From positions 1 to 61,932 of the forward strand of contig JBMOKT010000028.1 in assembly GCA_049323895.1 (NCBI GenBank): a stretch of DNA of 61,932 nt, in the 5' to 3' direction. Each line of letters starts with the position of its first letter. Position 1 is the stretch's first letter. Under the pieces are notes generated by a model. It had not been told where the DNA came from, did no database searches, and saw only the letters and a program-made list of their open reading frames with translations. The DNA is from JBMOKT01 sp049323895. Lineage in GTDB: Bacteria; Bacillota; Peptococcia; Peptococcales; BICA1-8. A program made the position numbers and the translations under genes. Of the stretch, positions 8,115-16,784 are shown in pieces.

Positions 8115-11100
8115 TTAGAGAGGAATGATGGTTACCTCTGTATCGTAAAAGGAAGCACTGCCGCCGATAGGCTCACTTAAAGGTGTACCCCGAAGATTGT
8201 CATCTAACCTGAACAATGGTCCAGGATGTACCCCAGCACCCCTTTTAGCTTCACCTTTGATTATCTCCCCGTCTACGACAATATCATTAGAACCATAGCC
8301 CCAGTGACCAAAGTGGGTAGATATTCCAACAACCCCTGGTCTTATGCCTTCAACTACCTTGGCTTTACCTATAACAGGTCTTGATTTTCTTAAATCAAGC
8401 AGGTGTATGCCTTCTGGGTTACTCGCTGATTGGATTTGGACCATGTCTCCGTCTTTAATACCTAACTTCTGGGCATCTATACTATTCATCAATACTCCAT
8501 TTTCCGGCATAACACTTACCTGGGACCAATAGTTACTGATAGTTCTCGATTGAGTACCCCATACCTCTTTAAAGGTAATTAGCTTAAATTCTCGTTTATC
8601 GTTTACTTCCTTACCCATAGAGTCTAGAACTGTTTGGTATATAGGATACCCATGGAAATAGTTTCCACTGACTGCATGTCTAGTAGCTGCTACTTCTTCA
8701 ATGTAAAGTCTGCCCATACCACCCAGACGCTTTTTAAGAGTCACACCGGCATATGCTTCCTCGTGAGGCTCAAATCTGCCTCCTCTATTCAAGGCATATA
8801 CTACCTTTTTCCATTCCTCGGGTTTAAGAGCCTTTTTCCATTTCTCTTCATCAAATATAGCTGGAGATAAATGGCGGCGACTTTCCCTGAAAAGCTTCAT
8901 TTCATCCTCTTGAGCATCTTCAGGCATATTTAATCCTTTATCAAAAACTACATTAGCCACATTTTTTAAATAATAGTCTTCCATCCGGACTAAATCCATG
9001 CCTTGACCAAAAGCGTCCTTACCAAAACCAGATAAATTTAGCTTTTCAGCTATAGCCATCATTAAAGCCTCCAGAGATGCCGGCATCTTCTCTCCAAATA
9101 CCTCAACAGTCTCTGTTAACGGCTCAATTACCGGTTGTCTGATTTGGCTATTTTTAACCCGATCATGGTGACCAGCACCTGGAGTAGCCCATCTTTCCAA
9201 ATAAGTGATATCTGGGAAGATATAATCAGAATATTGACTGGTATCTCCTACAATAATATCACAGGATATTAATAATGGAACTTTTTCAGGATCTAATAAT
9301 GTTTTCAGTTGGGCCTGACCTCCCGGAATTGAATACATTGGTGTATGGGAGGATATTAGGGCCGCTTTTATACCATAGGGATATTCATCATTAGCAGATG
9401 CCCATGTTTCTTGTGCGACATTGCCACTGAAAGGATACCATGGTCTTTTAGCTGGATATCCCTCAAACAATGTTGACTCTTCATAGTTCCAACCTTCTCT
9501 AGTAATTGGAATACCAAAACTATTAACTTTATTTGGATGTAATTTTTTTAAATCATAAGGCTGTCCTGCATTAGCCCCCATATAATTCCAGCCGCCGCCT
9601 GGTTTGGAAGTTCCACCCTTCCAATCAGGGTTTCCAACTAAAAAGTTTAATATTATTAAAGCATGGGCATTATACCAGCCATTAGTATGCTTAATAGGAC
9701 CTCGATAAAATTCTACACCAGCTTTTTTGCCATAGGAGGTAAATTCTTTAGAAACTTCTAATATATCTTTAACTTCAATACCAGTAATTTCTGACCATTG
9801 CTCTAATGTTTTAGAAAAAGCCTCTTCTTTTATTAATTGGAGTGGGCTTTTTACTTTAATACCCTCAATTTCTGTATCTACAAACAGCTCTCCCTCAATG
9901 GCATTATCCTTGTCTTCCGGTGTTACTGCTATTGGCTGACCATTTTGCATAACTACAAATTGTTCCACTGTACCTATGCCAATTTCACTAGCCCGTAGAT
10001 GCTTTTCTGCTCTGCCTCCATCGACGATTTTCACTAAATAGGTTGCATTAGAATATCCTATTTCTCCATCAGCATTTGCTGCAGCTTTTGTTGCGTTAGC
10101 CAAATATTTTTTGTCATATCTTTCATTTTCCAGCATCCATCTAATCATAGCCAGAGCAAAAGCACCGTCTGTTCCCGGCTTAACAGGAAGCCATTTCCAG
10201 GCCTTAGAAGCCGCCTTAGTCATTCTGGGGTCAGCTACTGCTATTTTAAGTCTGCCGGAATTTATTCCTTCAGTTATAGGCTCACTCTGCTGAACAGGAC
10301 CATAAGCGGCCTCAAAAATAATGGTACCAAAAACTAATAAAAATTCGTTATTCCAATGGTCAGGACGGGGACTTTTATGACCTCCGCCACCCCATTTTCC
10401 GCCAGTATAACCCATTGTTGAAAACGTCCAGGACTTGTTACTGGTCTGCCCACATAAAGTAGTCTTTTCAATCCAGTTTACACTACCCATAGAATCTTTA
10501 ACCCAACGCTGGGTAAACTCTTTTCTTCCATTATGAATTCTGCCTACTTGATATAGGAACTGATTATTCTTTGGTCCTTTATCAGGATGGTTTGGATCGA
10601 TTAAATAATGTAAATTATTTTTATGTTTTTCCTTAAATTCAGCAACTGTCATTTCCTTTTTGCGGATTTTATCAACATCATCTTTCATAGCTTTGGCAAC
10701 TGTCGCATCCTTTAAAATAATTATGTCTTTTAAGCCTGGTATATCCGTGTCTTCACCAATATGGGAAAACAGTTTGCCACCCTCAACAACTTCAGTGATA
10801 GCCTGATCAAATGGTATTACTTCCCATTCATTTGAACCTCTAGGCCCTTTACGCTTTAATACCCTGCGTAACCTATATGGATCATAAGCATGCTGGATAC
10901 CAGCTTGCCCTTTAGGACATAGTTTACCATCAATGGTTACAGCATCATGAGGTTTGGTAGCATAAGGAATGTTTTTAGCCAGTGTCATAGTACTGTATGG
11001 ATTACCATCTATTTTAACAGCTACACCATCCATTAATTTAACCTTGATAGTACAAGCAACCGTACATTGTAAGCATGCGCTATATATAATATTTTCTGGC

Positions 11101-11264
11101 TGCATCAAAGGATAAGCACCATCTTCACTTTTAACTGCATTTGCATAAGATCTTTCCGCACCTGCTAATGTAGTTGCCAGAAAAGAAGTACTTCCTAGAA
11201 ATGCAGAGGATTTTAGAAAATCACGCCTGGATAGATGTGGACAAGCCTTGTGATTGTCTGTCAT
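8115..11264 (-). CDS. Large molybdopterin reductase catalytic subunit, TtrA/SrdA-like (operon 2)
   Basis: A 1049-residue DMSO-reductase-superfamily enzyme. The Tat signal is SRRDFLKSS (residues 12-20). The [4Fe-4S] motif is complete: CLQCTVAC (64-71) and LCPKG (about 116). The molybdenum ligand is probably the cysteine in TTLCGQT. A glycine-rich insert (GGKWGGGGHKSPRPDHW) and VKPGTDGAFALAMIRWM resemble the tetrathionate reductase TtrA; the size and B-C-A order also fit the selenate reductase Srd of Bacillus. The start ATG at 11264 has GGAGGTG about ten bases upstream and overlaps the end of the NrfD gene by 44 bases. I would not name the substrate; tetrathionate, selenate and thiosulfate are candidates. 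Confidence 0.88.
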   Translation of the reverse strand: MTDNHKACPHLSRRDFLKSSAFLGSTSFLATTLAGAERSYANAVKSEDGAYPLMQPENIIYSACLQCTVACTIKVKLMDGVAVKIDGNPYSTMTLAKNIPYATKPHDAVTIDGKLCPKGQAGIQHAYDPYRLRRVLKRKGPRGSNEWEVIPFDQAITEVVEGGKLFSHIGEDTDIPGLKDIIILKDATVAKAMKDDVDKIRKKEMTVAEFKEKHKNNLHYLIDPNHPDKGPKNNQFLYQVGRIHNGRKEFTQRWVKDSMGSVNWIEKTTLCGQTSNKSWTFSTMGYTGGKWGGGGHKSPRPDHWNNEFLLVFGTIIFEAAYGPVQQSEPITEGINSGRLKIAVADPRMTKAASKAWKWLPVKPGTDGAFALAMIRWMLENERYDKKYLANATKAAANADGEIGYSNATYLVKIVDGGRAEKHLRASEIGIGTVEQFVVMQNGQPIAVTPEDKDNAIEGELFVDTEIEGIKVKSPLQLIKEEAFSKTLEQWSEITGIEVKDILEVSKEFTSYGKKAGVEFYRGPIKHTNGWYNAHALIILNFLVGNPDWKGGTSKPGGGWNYMGANAGQPYDLKKLHPNKVNSFGIPITREGWNYEESTLFEGYPAKRPWYPFSGNVAQETWASANDEYPYGIKAALISSHTPMYSIPGGQAQLKTLLDPEKVPLLISCDIIVGDTSQYSDYIFPDITYLERWATPGAGHHDRVKNSQIRQPVIEPLTETVEVFGEKMPASLEALMMAIAEKLNLSGFGKDAFGQGMDLVRMEDYYLKNVANVVFDKGLNMPEDAQEDEMKLFRESRRHLSPAIFDEEKWKKALKPEEWKKVVYALNRGGRFEPHEEAYAGVTLKKRLGGMGRLYIEEVAATRHAVSGNYFHGYPIYQTVLDSMGKEVNDKREFKLITFKEVWGTQSRTISNYWSQVSVMPENGVLMNSIDAQKLGIKDGDMVQIQSASNPEGIHLLDLRKSRPVIGKAKVVEGIRPGVVGISTHFGHWGYGSNDIVVDGEIIKGEAKRGAGVHPGPLFRLDDNLRGTPLSEPIGGSASFYDTEVTIIPL

Positions 11265-12504
11265 AATTTAATTCCACCTCCTCGTTTTTAAAAACAGGCA
11301 GTAAATTACACGCTACTGAGAAAGCTAAAATAAATAAACCTATTAATCCTAAACTGCTCAACCATTCTATAGTGCTCGGAATATATTCATAAACTAACCT
11401 TGCATCAACATAGGCATTATTTAAGCCTTCTAAATGGGGAGTTGTATAAGCAGGAATAATTAAATTCCATCTAACTGCCACAATCCCAATTACTACAGAT
11501 AACCCTGCCAAACCTGAAGTAAAGTTTGTTTTGTTTTTGTTGGCTAAAAGTGCTATAGGTATTACAGCACCTAGACCTATTTGCCCTAGCCAGAATATAT
11601 ACCAATTTGGTCCTGCAATAATGTTTAATAAAGGTTCTTTGGCATCAGGGATAACACTATAAAGTCCTACTAAAAACTCCGAAGCTACCAATAGTAAATC
11701 AACGGAAATAAAGAGAATTAATAAGCTTCCTAGCTGGTTTAACAAAGTTTTCTTATCTTCACTATCCGGACCCATAAAAGCATAGATTAAAAGCATTAAA
11801 GCGGCACCGGAAACTAAAGCGGACACTAAGAAAATAATTGGTGTTAAACCAGAGTTCCAATAGTGCTTAGCAGCTACTACACCAAAAATTGAGCCGGTAC
11901 CTCCGTGTACACCAATAGCTGTGGGAATACCAATAATTCCTAATATTTTTAGCCATTTAGCTGCTTTAGCTCTTTGTTCTTCTAGAGCCTTTTGCTCACT
12001 GGGAACAGAGTAGCCTAAAGCTAAGACTTTATATAGCGTGGCTTTCAAACCATCGGCAGCATTTGCCAGCCTGCTTAATTGTTCCCGTAATAGCAGCCAT
12101 AGTTCACCAACTATCAGTAAAAGATATACTAAATATAATTGAATTTCCCAGGATAACACCGAAGTTGACTGGCGATAGACAAGGGTATGCCAGAATCTAG
12201 CCGGATGACCTAAGTCTATAAGAATAAACACCATACCTGCTATTAAGGAAAAAAACGCAGATAAAAGGGCTATTTTACCAATTCTTTCAAATTGCTTCAT
12301 ATTGAAAACATACACCATAGTTGATAATAAAAAGGAACCTGCTGATAGACCAATAAAGAAAATATAAAAAACAACCCATAAACCCCAACTTGAATATGTT
12401 GTTAAACCAGTTACCTTTAATCCCTCACTTAAACGGGTAAAAGTTGCCCAAACTCCAACTAACGAAAGGATAACTAATATTGAATAATATGCTTTACGCA
12501 ACAC
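11221..12504 (-). CDS. NrfD/PsrC-type membrane quinol subunit (operon 2)
   Basis: A 427-residue polytopic protein of the NrfD family, paralogous along its length to the operon 1 subunit (shared features include SWGLWVVFYIFFIGLSAG, IDLGHPARFW and PSTIEWL near the C-terminus). It has about ten membrane segments and one longer loop (about 140-175) rich in lysine, arginine and alanine. It oxidises menaquinol and passes electrons to the Fe-S subunit. The start is GTG at 12504 with AGGAGGT just upstream; the adjacent TTG codon would also fit the spacing. Confidence 0.87.
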   Translation of the reverse strand: MLRKAYYSILVILSLVGVWATFTRLSEGLKVTGLTTYSSWGLWVVFYIFFIGLSAGSFLLSTMVYVFNMKQFERIGKIALLSAFFSLIAGMVFILIDLGHPARFWHTLVYRQSTSVLSWEIQLYLVYLLLIVGELWLLLREQLSRLANAADGLKATLYKVLALGYSVPSEQKALEEQRAKAAKWLKILGIIGIPTAIGVHGGTGSIFGVVAAKHYWNSGLTPIIFLVSALVSGAALMLLIYAFMGPDSEDKKTLLNQLGSLLILFISVDLLLVASEFLVGLYSVIPDAKEPLLNIIAGPNWYIFWLGQIGLGAVIPIALLANKNKTNFTSGLAGLSVVIGIVAVRWNLIIPAYTTPHLEGLNNAYVDARLVYEYIPSTIEWLSSLGLIGLFILAFSVACNLLPVFKNEEVELNYDRQSQGLSTSIQA

Positions 12505-12530
12505 TTTTCACCTCCTAAGAATATGGAATA

Positions 12531-13400
12531 TTACACAAGATAATAAACACTAGGCTTTGTTCCTAACTCTTCTTTCAGACGCATAACCCTTGCATTACCG
12601 ATTAATTCATGTACTAGACTTTTCGTATCATTTAAATCGCCAAAATAGGTGGCACGACCCATGCATGTCGTCACACAGGTAGGGAGAATTCCCTTTTTAA
12701 TGCGATGCAAACAGAAATGACATTTTCTGGCATTTCCTATGGGGGACTTTCCTTTTTCCCTAACTCTTTCCACACCATATTCATAGTTAGCCACTTTTTC
12801 ATATGGCTGAATTTCTGGAGTATTTTCAGTATAATACTCACCCCAGTCAAACTGCCTAGCCCCATAAGGACAAGCATTTAAACAATACCTGCAACCGATA
12901 CAACGCTCATAATCAATAGAAATAATGCCATCTGGACGCTTATAGGTGGCTTTTACCGGACATACAGAAACACAAGGGGGATTTTCACATTGCATACAAG
13001 GTCTGGGCAGAAAAGACCTGCTTACATTTGGGTATTTACCTATTTCATGCTCAATTACAGGTCGATACACCGCTCCTGGCGGTAAGGCATTCTCTGCTTT
13101 GCAGGCAACAGAACATGATACACAACCGACACATTTTTGTTGGTCTATAACCATAATCCAATGGTTTTCACTTTCTCGTTTTGCAAGAGCCTCTAACAAT
13201 TCCTTTTGCATACGGGTAAACTGATCATCAGCCATTCCCTTCGGTAAAACTTTAATTTGAGTACTAATACCCCCAACAACATCAGCAACAGAAGTTGAAG
13301 TCTTAATGGCTGAAGCCAGTAATACTCCTGAACCGACAGTAACTCCTGCCTTAATTAATGATCTTCTATCCATTTTTTGTTCATCTGATTTTGAACTCAT
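12531..13400 (-). CDS. Four-cluster ferredoxin-like electron transfer subunit (operon 2)
   Basis: A 289-residue PsrB/TtrB-type subunit. The Tat-like signal is MDRRSLIKAG. Four cluster motifs follow: CVGCVSCSVACK, PCMQCENPPCVSVCP, CIGCRYCLNACPYG, and KCHFCLHR...CVTTC. It closely resembles the operon 1 subunit (shared VREKGKSP, RKCHFCLHRIKKG, LKEELGT/LKDELGT near the end), which points to duplication of the B-C pair. ATG start at 13400 with GGAGGTG upstream. First gene of operon 2. Confidence 0.9.
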   Translation of the reverse strand: MSSKSDEQKMDRRSLIKAGVTVGSGVLLASAIKTSTSVADVVGGISTQIKVLPKGMADDQFTRMQKELLEALAKRESENHWIMVIDQQKCVGCVSCSVACKAENALPPGAVYRPVIEHEIGKYPNVSRSFLPRPCMQCENPPCVSVCPVKATYKRPDGIISIDYERCIGCRYCLNACPYGARQFDWGEYYTENTPEIQPYEKVANYEYGVERVREKGKSPIGNARKCHFCLHRIKKGILPTCVTTCMGRATYFGDLNDTKSLVHELIGNARVMRLKEELGTKPSVYYLV

Positions 13401-13458
13401 TAGTTCACCTCCATTTAATTTAAGGTTAAAGAATTACTTAATACAAAAACTTATGTTA

Positions 13459-13493
13459 ATTATATAGGTTACTTATGGGTCCGAAAATTCGGA
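13459..13493 (-). promoter_or_regulatory. Promoter of operon 2 with a palindrome over the -35 position
   Basis: On the minus strand a perfect TATAAT (13464-13459) lies about 60 bases before the Fe-S gene. The hexamer 17 bases upstream is TTTTCG, a poor -35. That position is covered by the inverted repeat TCCGAA-N2-TTCGGA (13480-13493). A site placed there suits an activator or repressor such as the NarL-type regulator encoded divergently. The role is inferred from position only. Confidence 0.5.
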
Positions 13494-13512
13494 TTAATAC
13501 TGAATTTTGGCA

Positions 13513-13539
13513 TAAAAAAAATCAGGGTAAACCCTGATT
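13513..13539 (-). terminator. Minus-strand terminator upstream of the operon 2 promoter
   Basis: AATCAGGGT (13520-13528) and ACCCTGATT (13531-13539) form a perfect 9-bp stem with a two-base centre. On the minus strand it is followed by eight T residues. It stands between two divergent operons, upstream of the TATAAT noted for operon 2, so it would stop antisense transcription coming from the sensor genes. If a second, more distal minus-strand promoter exists it would instead act as an attenuator. Confidence 0.7.
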
Positions 13540-13695
13540 GCAATTGCTAATTTTTAAGCATTTACCCTAAATATTTGTTTCTCATCAATCAGTAAATATT
13601 TTTAAAGGTTTTCTGGGATAACATCGCGTATTATTTAAACGAAATTCTTTATTACCCCACTTGTAAGAAAATTTTGAATATAAGGGGGATATCCT

Positions 13696-14643
13696 TTGAA
13701 TAAACAAAAACCAATTTTCCTGTTATTATTTTTAATGATGTTGATAATGTTGTTAATTTCTTCATGTACAAAATCCAAAAATAAAGAATTGGATATAGTT
13801 ATTAATAACACAGAGATTGTTTCAAAAGTAGAACAAGATACAAAACCCTTTAAAATTGCTCTTGCCACCGGCATATCACCGGAATCTAATATTGAATATT
13901 ACTGGGCTTTGGTTAAATTCATAGAAAATCAGTTGGGAAGAAAAGTAGAAATTGTCCAAAGGCAGAATTATGCAGAAATAAATTACCTGCTCTCATTAAA
14001 TTTAGTTGATGTCGCTCTTATTTGCTCTTCAAGCTACTTATTAGCTAAAGAAGATTTTAATATAGAATTATTGGTTGTTCCCAAAATTTATGGAGAATAC
14101 AATTACCAATCTTATATCATTGTTAAAGAATCCAGCGAAATAAGGGAATTTGCCCAACTAAAAGATAAACGTTTTGCCTTTAGCGACCCAATGTCTACCA
14201 CAGGATATTATTATCCCGCCTACCGTATTACAGAATATGGCAGTAACCCCCATGATTTTTTTTCAAGGTTTTTCTTTAGCTATAGCCACGATAATTCCAT
14301 TTACGCCGTTCTTAATGGTTTAGCCGATGGAGCGGCAATAGACAGTACAGTTTATTATAAAGTAATTAAAAACAACCCTGAGATTTCCAAGAATATCCGT
14401 ATCATAGAGAAATCCCCCAAATTCATGAACTCGCCAATCGTTGCCCGCAGTAACCTTGATGAAAACTTGAAGGAGGAATTTATAAAGCTATTTCTCAGTG
14501 TAAATGAGAATGAAAATTTTAAAAATATTTTTGCAAAATTTGATATTGAAGGATACAAGGTAGAACCCAACCCGGAGAAAAGTTACGAAAATGTATATCA
14601 ATTAATTAACGAGGTAAGAGAAAAATATGAAAATAATTTATAA
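13696..14643 (+). CDS. PhnD-like substrate-binding lipoprotein, probable co-sensor (set B)
   Basis: A 315-residue lipoprotein (lipobox LISSC near residue 24) of the PhnD-like binding family, paralogous to the protein at 7.0-7.9 kb: shared features include FKIALATGISPESN against TIAINVGLSPLKS, LVDVALICSSSYLLA, and DKRFAFSDPMS. It starts with TTG at 13696, with AAGGGGG upstream, and overlaps the kinase gene by 17 bases. It heads the sensory operon divergent from reductase operon 2, with no permease or ATPase partner, so a ligand-sensing role for the kinase is the best guess. Confidence 0.85.
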   Translation: MNKQKPIFLLLFLMMLIMLLISSCTKSKNKELDIVINNTEIVSKVEQDTKPFKIALATGISPESNIEYYWALVKFIENQLGRKVEIVQRQNYAEINYLLSLNLVDVALICSSSYLLAKEDFNIELLVVPKIYGEYNYQSYIIVKESSEIREFAQLKDKRFAFSDPMSTTGYYYPAYRITEYGSNPHDFFSRFFFSYSHDNSIYAVLNGLADGAAIDSTVYYKVIKNNPEISKNIRIIEKSPKFMNSPIVARSNLDENLKEEFIKLFLSVNENENFKNIFAKFDIEGYKVEPNPEKSYENVYQLINEVREKYENNL

Positions 14644-16060
14644 TATTTTAAGAATTCACCGACATATTTCTATTCAAGCAAAAATTTTAGGAATAGTAAT
14701 AATGTTAATTTTATTTCTTGCTTCCTTGATTAATTGGGAAGTAAGGGAAAAAACAAGTTCCCTACTAGAAAAACAGCTAATCCAGCACGGCAACACCGTT
14801 TCAACCAATGTAGCCCACATGATAACAGAACCTATCTTAACCAATAATATTTATCAGCTAAATAGTATAATGGAAAAATTAGCAAAAGAGGATCCTAATA
14901 TAAGATATTATTTTATTCTGGATAAAGATAATAACCTGATATTATCAAGTTTTTCCACTGGAGTTCCTAAAGGGTTATTGGAAATTAACCATTATGAAGG
15001 AAATAAAAGTAATTTAAAAGAACTTAAAACCGAAGAGGGGATTATTTGGGATATTGCAGCACCTATTGCTAAAGGTTTTGGTGGAACTTTACGTATAGGT
15101 ATTTCGGAAAATTACCGTACCATCGGTCTTCAAGAAGTTTCTCATAAAATTATTCAAAGTACTTCAATTATAATAATACTAACTATCTTTTTTGCTTATT
15201 TATTGACAAAGTTATTAACTTACCCAATCAAACAATTGGTCACCTTCGCCACAAAAATTGGCAGCGGAAACTATGACAGTAAGCTGGAGGTAAACTGGTG
15301 GTTTGATAAAGAAATAGCCACTTTATTGGAAACTTTTAATAAAATGGCCCGAAATCTAAAAGAGATAACAGGTCAAATGGAAAATGCCCAAAAAACAAGA
15401 AAAAAATTATTGCAAAAAATAATAAGCGCCCAAGAGGAGGAAAGGGCTCGAGTATCCAGGGAGTTACATGACGAAGCCAACCAATGCCTGGCAGCAATCA
15501 ACTTAGGATTAGACAGAATACACGAGGAGACTGATCTAAACAGAAGCAAATATTTATCCCATGAACTTAAAGAAATAGTATTAATGGCCAGTTCGGATTT
15601 GAAACGATTAGCCTGGGAACTAAGACCCAGCACCATTGACAAAATAGGTTTAAATATGGCTATCAAAAATTATATTGATAATTTTGCTGCCCATTATAAA
15701 ATAAATATTAACTATCAGAGTGACCTTTCAGAAAATGATAATTTTGATGGTGAGGTTAGTATTGTCATTTATCGAATCATTCAAGAGACTCTCACAAATA
15801 TTGCCAAACACTCTAAGTCTGACCATGTTGAGATAACTATCAAAAAGAATCCAAAACGTCTCATGATTATAATTGAGGATAACGGACAAGGTTTTGATAA
15901 GGAAAAAGTCTTTAATATAGGAAACAAAGTAACCGGTTCAATTTCCTCATTAGGATTATATGGAATGATGGAAAGGGCGGAACTTGTAGGAGGAAACTTA
16001 ATAATTGAATCCGAAATTGGTCAAGGTACTGCTGTTTACCTTACAATACCTTTATCCTAA
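14627..16060 (+). CDS. NarX/DegS-type sensor histidine kinase with HAMP (sensor set B)
   Basis: A 477-residue membrane kinase. A first helix near residues 18-38 and a second near 175-195 bracket an extracytoplasmic domain. HAMP (LTYPIKQLVTFATKIGSGNY), a HisKA_3 helix with the phospho-histidine in RVSRELHDEANQCL, and a HATPase domain (IIQETLTNIAKHS, EDNGQGFD, LGLYGMMERAELVGG) follow. It is a paralogue of the kinase at 5.5-7.0 kb. The start overlaps the lipoprotein gene, suggesting coupled translation, and the cognate regulator follows after 19 bases. Confidence 0.92.
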   Translation: MKIIYNILRIHRHISIQAKILGIVIMLILFLASLINWEVREKTSSLLEKQLIQHGNTVSTNVAHMITEPILTNNIYQLNSIMEKLAKEDPNIRYYFILDKDNNLILSSFSTGVPKGLLEINHYEGNKSNLKELKTEEGIIWDIAAPIAKGFGGTLRIGISENYRTIGLQEVSHKIIQSTSIIIILTIFFAYLLTKLLTYPIKQLVTFATKIGSGNYDSKLEVNWWFDKEIATLLETFNKMARNLKEITGQMENAQKTRKKLLQKIISAQEEERARVSRELHDEANQCLAAINLGLDRIHEETDLNRSKYLSHELKEIVLMASSDLKRLAWELRPSTIDKIGLNMAIKNYIDNFAAHYKININYQSDLSENDNFDGEVSIVIYRIIQETLTNIAKHSKSDHVEITIKKNPKRLMIIIEDNGQGFDKEKVFNIGNKVTGSISSLGLYGMMERAELVGGNLIIESEIGQGTAVYLTIPLS

Positions 16061-16079
16061 AAAGTGAGGGGGACTTTCA

Positions 16080-16739
16080 GTGGCAAAAATAAAAATTGTA
16101 ATTGCTGATGACCACGAAATATTCCGCAAAGGTTTGCTTTCTCTATTCAAGGACCAACAAGTATTTAATGTTATTGGTGAAGCCAGCAATGGAGAAGAAG
16201 TTTTAACTATCCTTGAAAATAAGGAACCTGATGTACTGTTGCTGGATATAAGCATGCCTAAATTAGATGGACTTAAGGTTATTCCCCAGATTAAAGCAAG
16301 ATTTCCAAAAATGAAAATAATTATTCTAACTATGCATGATGAACCTCCCTTTTTAAATAAAGCCCTAGTAGTAGGCGCCAATGGTTATATATTAAAAAAC
16401 ACAGGTGAGAATGAATTATTTAAAGCAATTAGCCGTGTTTATAACGGCGAAGTAGCTGTAGATCCTTTCCTGGCAGGTCAGACTTTACGTTCCAATTTAG
16501 CCGGTCAGTTTTCAATTACTAAAAATTCAGATGATTATTCCGGAGCAAACCTATCAAATCGTGAGATTGAAGTATTAAAACTTGTTGTTAAAGGGCACAC
16601 CGATAAGGAAATTTCTGATGTTTTGAATATAAGTATTAAGACTGTAGAAAAACATAAATTAAAACTTAAAGAAAAAACAGGAAATAAAAGACTTGCAGAT
16701 TTAATAAAGTTTGCTATTAAAAATGGATATATCAATTAA
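16080..16739 (+). CDS. NarL/FixJ-family response regulator (sensor set B)
   Basis: A 219-residue regulator with a receiver domain (phospho-aspartate in VLLLDISMPKLDG; ILTMHDE; ILKNTGE) and a C-terminal LuxR-type helix-turn-helix (LSNREIEVLKLVVKGHTD, ISIKTVEKHK). The start is GTG at 16080 with GAGGGGGA upstream. It is a paralogue of the regulator at 4.9-5.6 kb. Probable targets are the divergent operon 2 and perhaps the tetrathionate-type operon 3 that ends just beyond it. Confidence 0.93.
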   Translation: MAKIKIVIADDHEIFRKGLLSLFKDQQVFNVIGEASNGEEVLTILENKEPDVLLLDISMPKLDGLKVIPQIKARFPKMKIIILTMHDEPPFLNKALVVGANGYILKNTGENELFKAISRVYNGEVAVDPFLAGQTLRSNLAGQFSITKNSDDYSGANLSNREIEVLKLVVKGHTDKEISDVLNISIKTVEKHKLKLKEKTGNKRLADLIKFAIKNGYIN

Positions 16740-16769
16740 AAAAAGGCCTTCATTTAGAAAGCCTTTTTC
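16738..16769. terminator. Bidirectional terminator between regulator B and ttrA
   Basis: An A-rich run plus AAAAAGGC pairs with GCCTTTTT across an AT-rich loop. It is followed by T residues on the plus strand and by seven T residues on the minus strand. It serves the two convergent operons. Confidence 0.75.
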
Positions 16770-16784
16770 GTCTTTTATTAAACT

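Noticed and set aside
13635..13874. A 79-codon minus-strand frame overlapping the start of the set B lipoprotein gene.
   Set aside because: No ribosome site, and it conflicts with a lipoprotein gene that has a lipobox and a paralogue.
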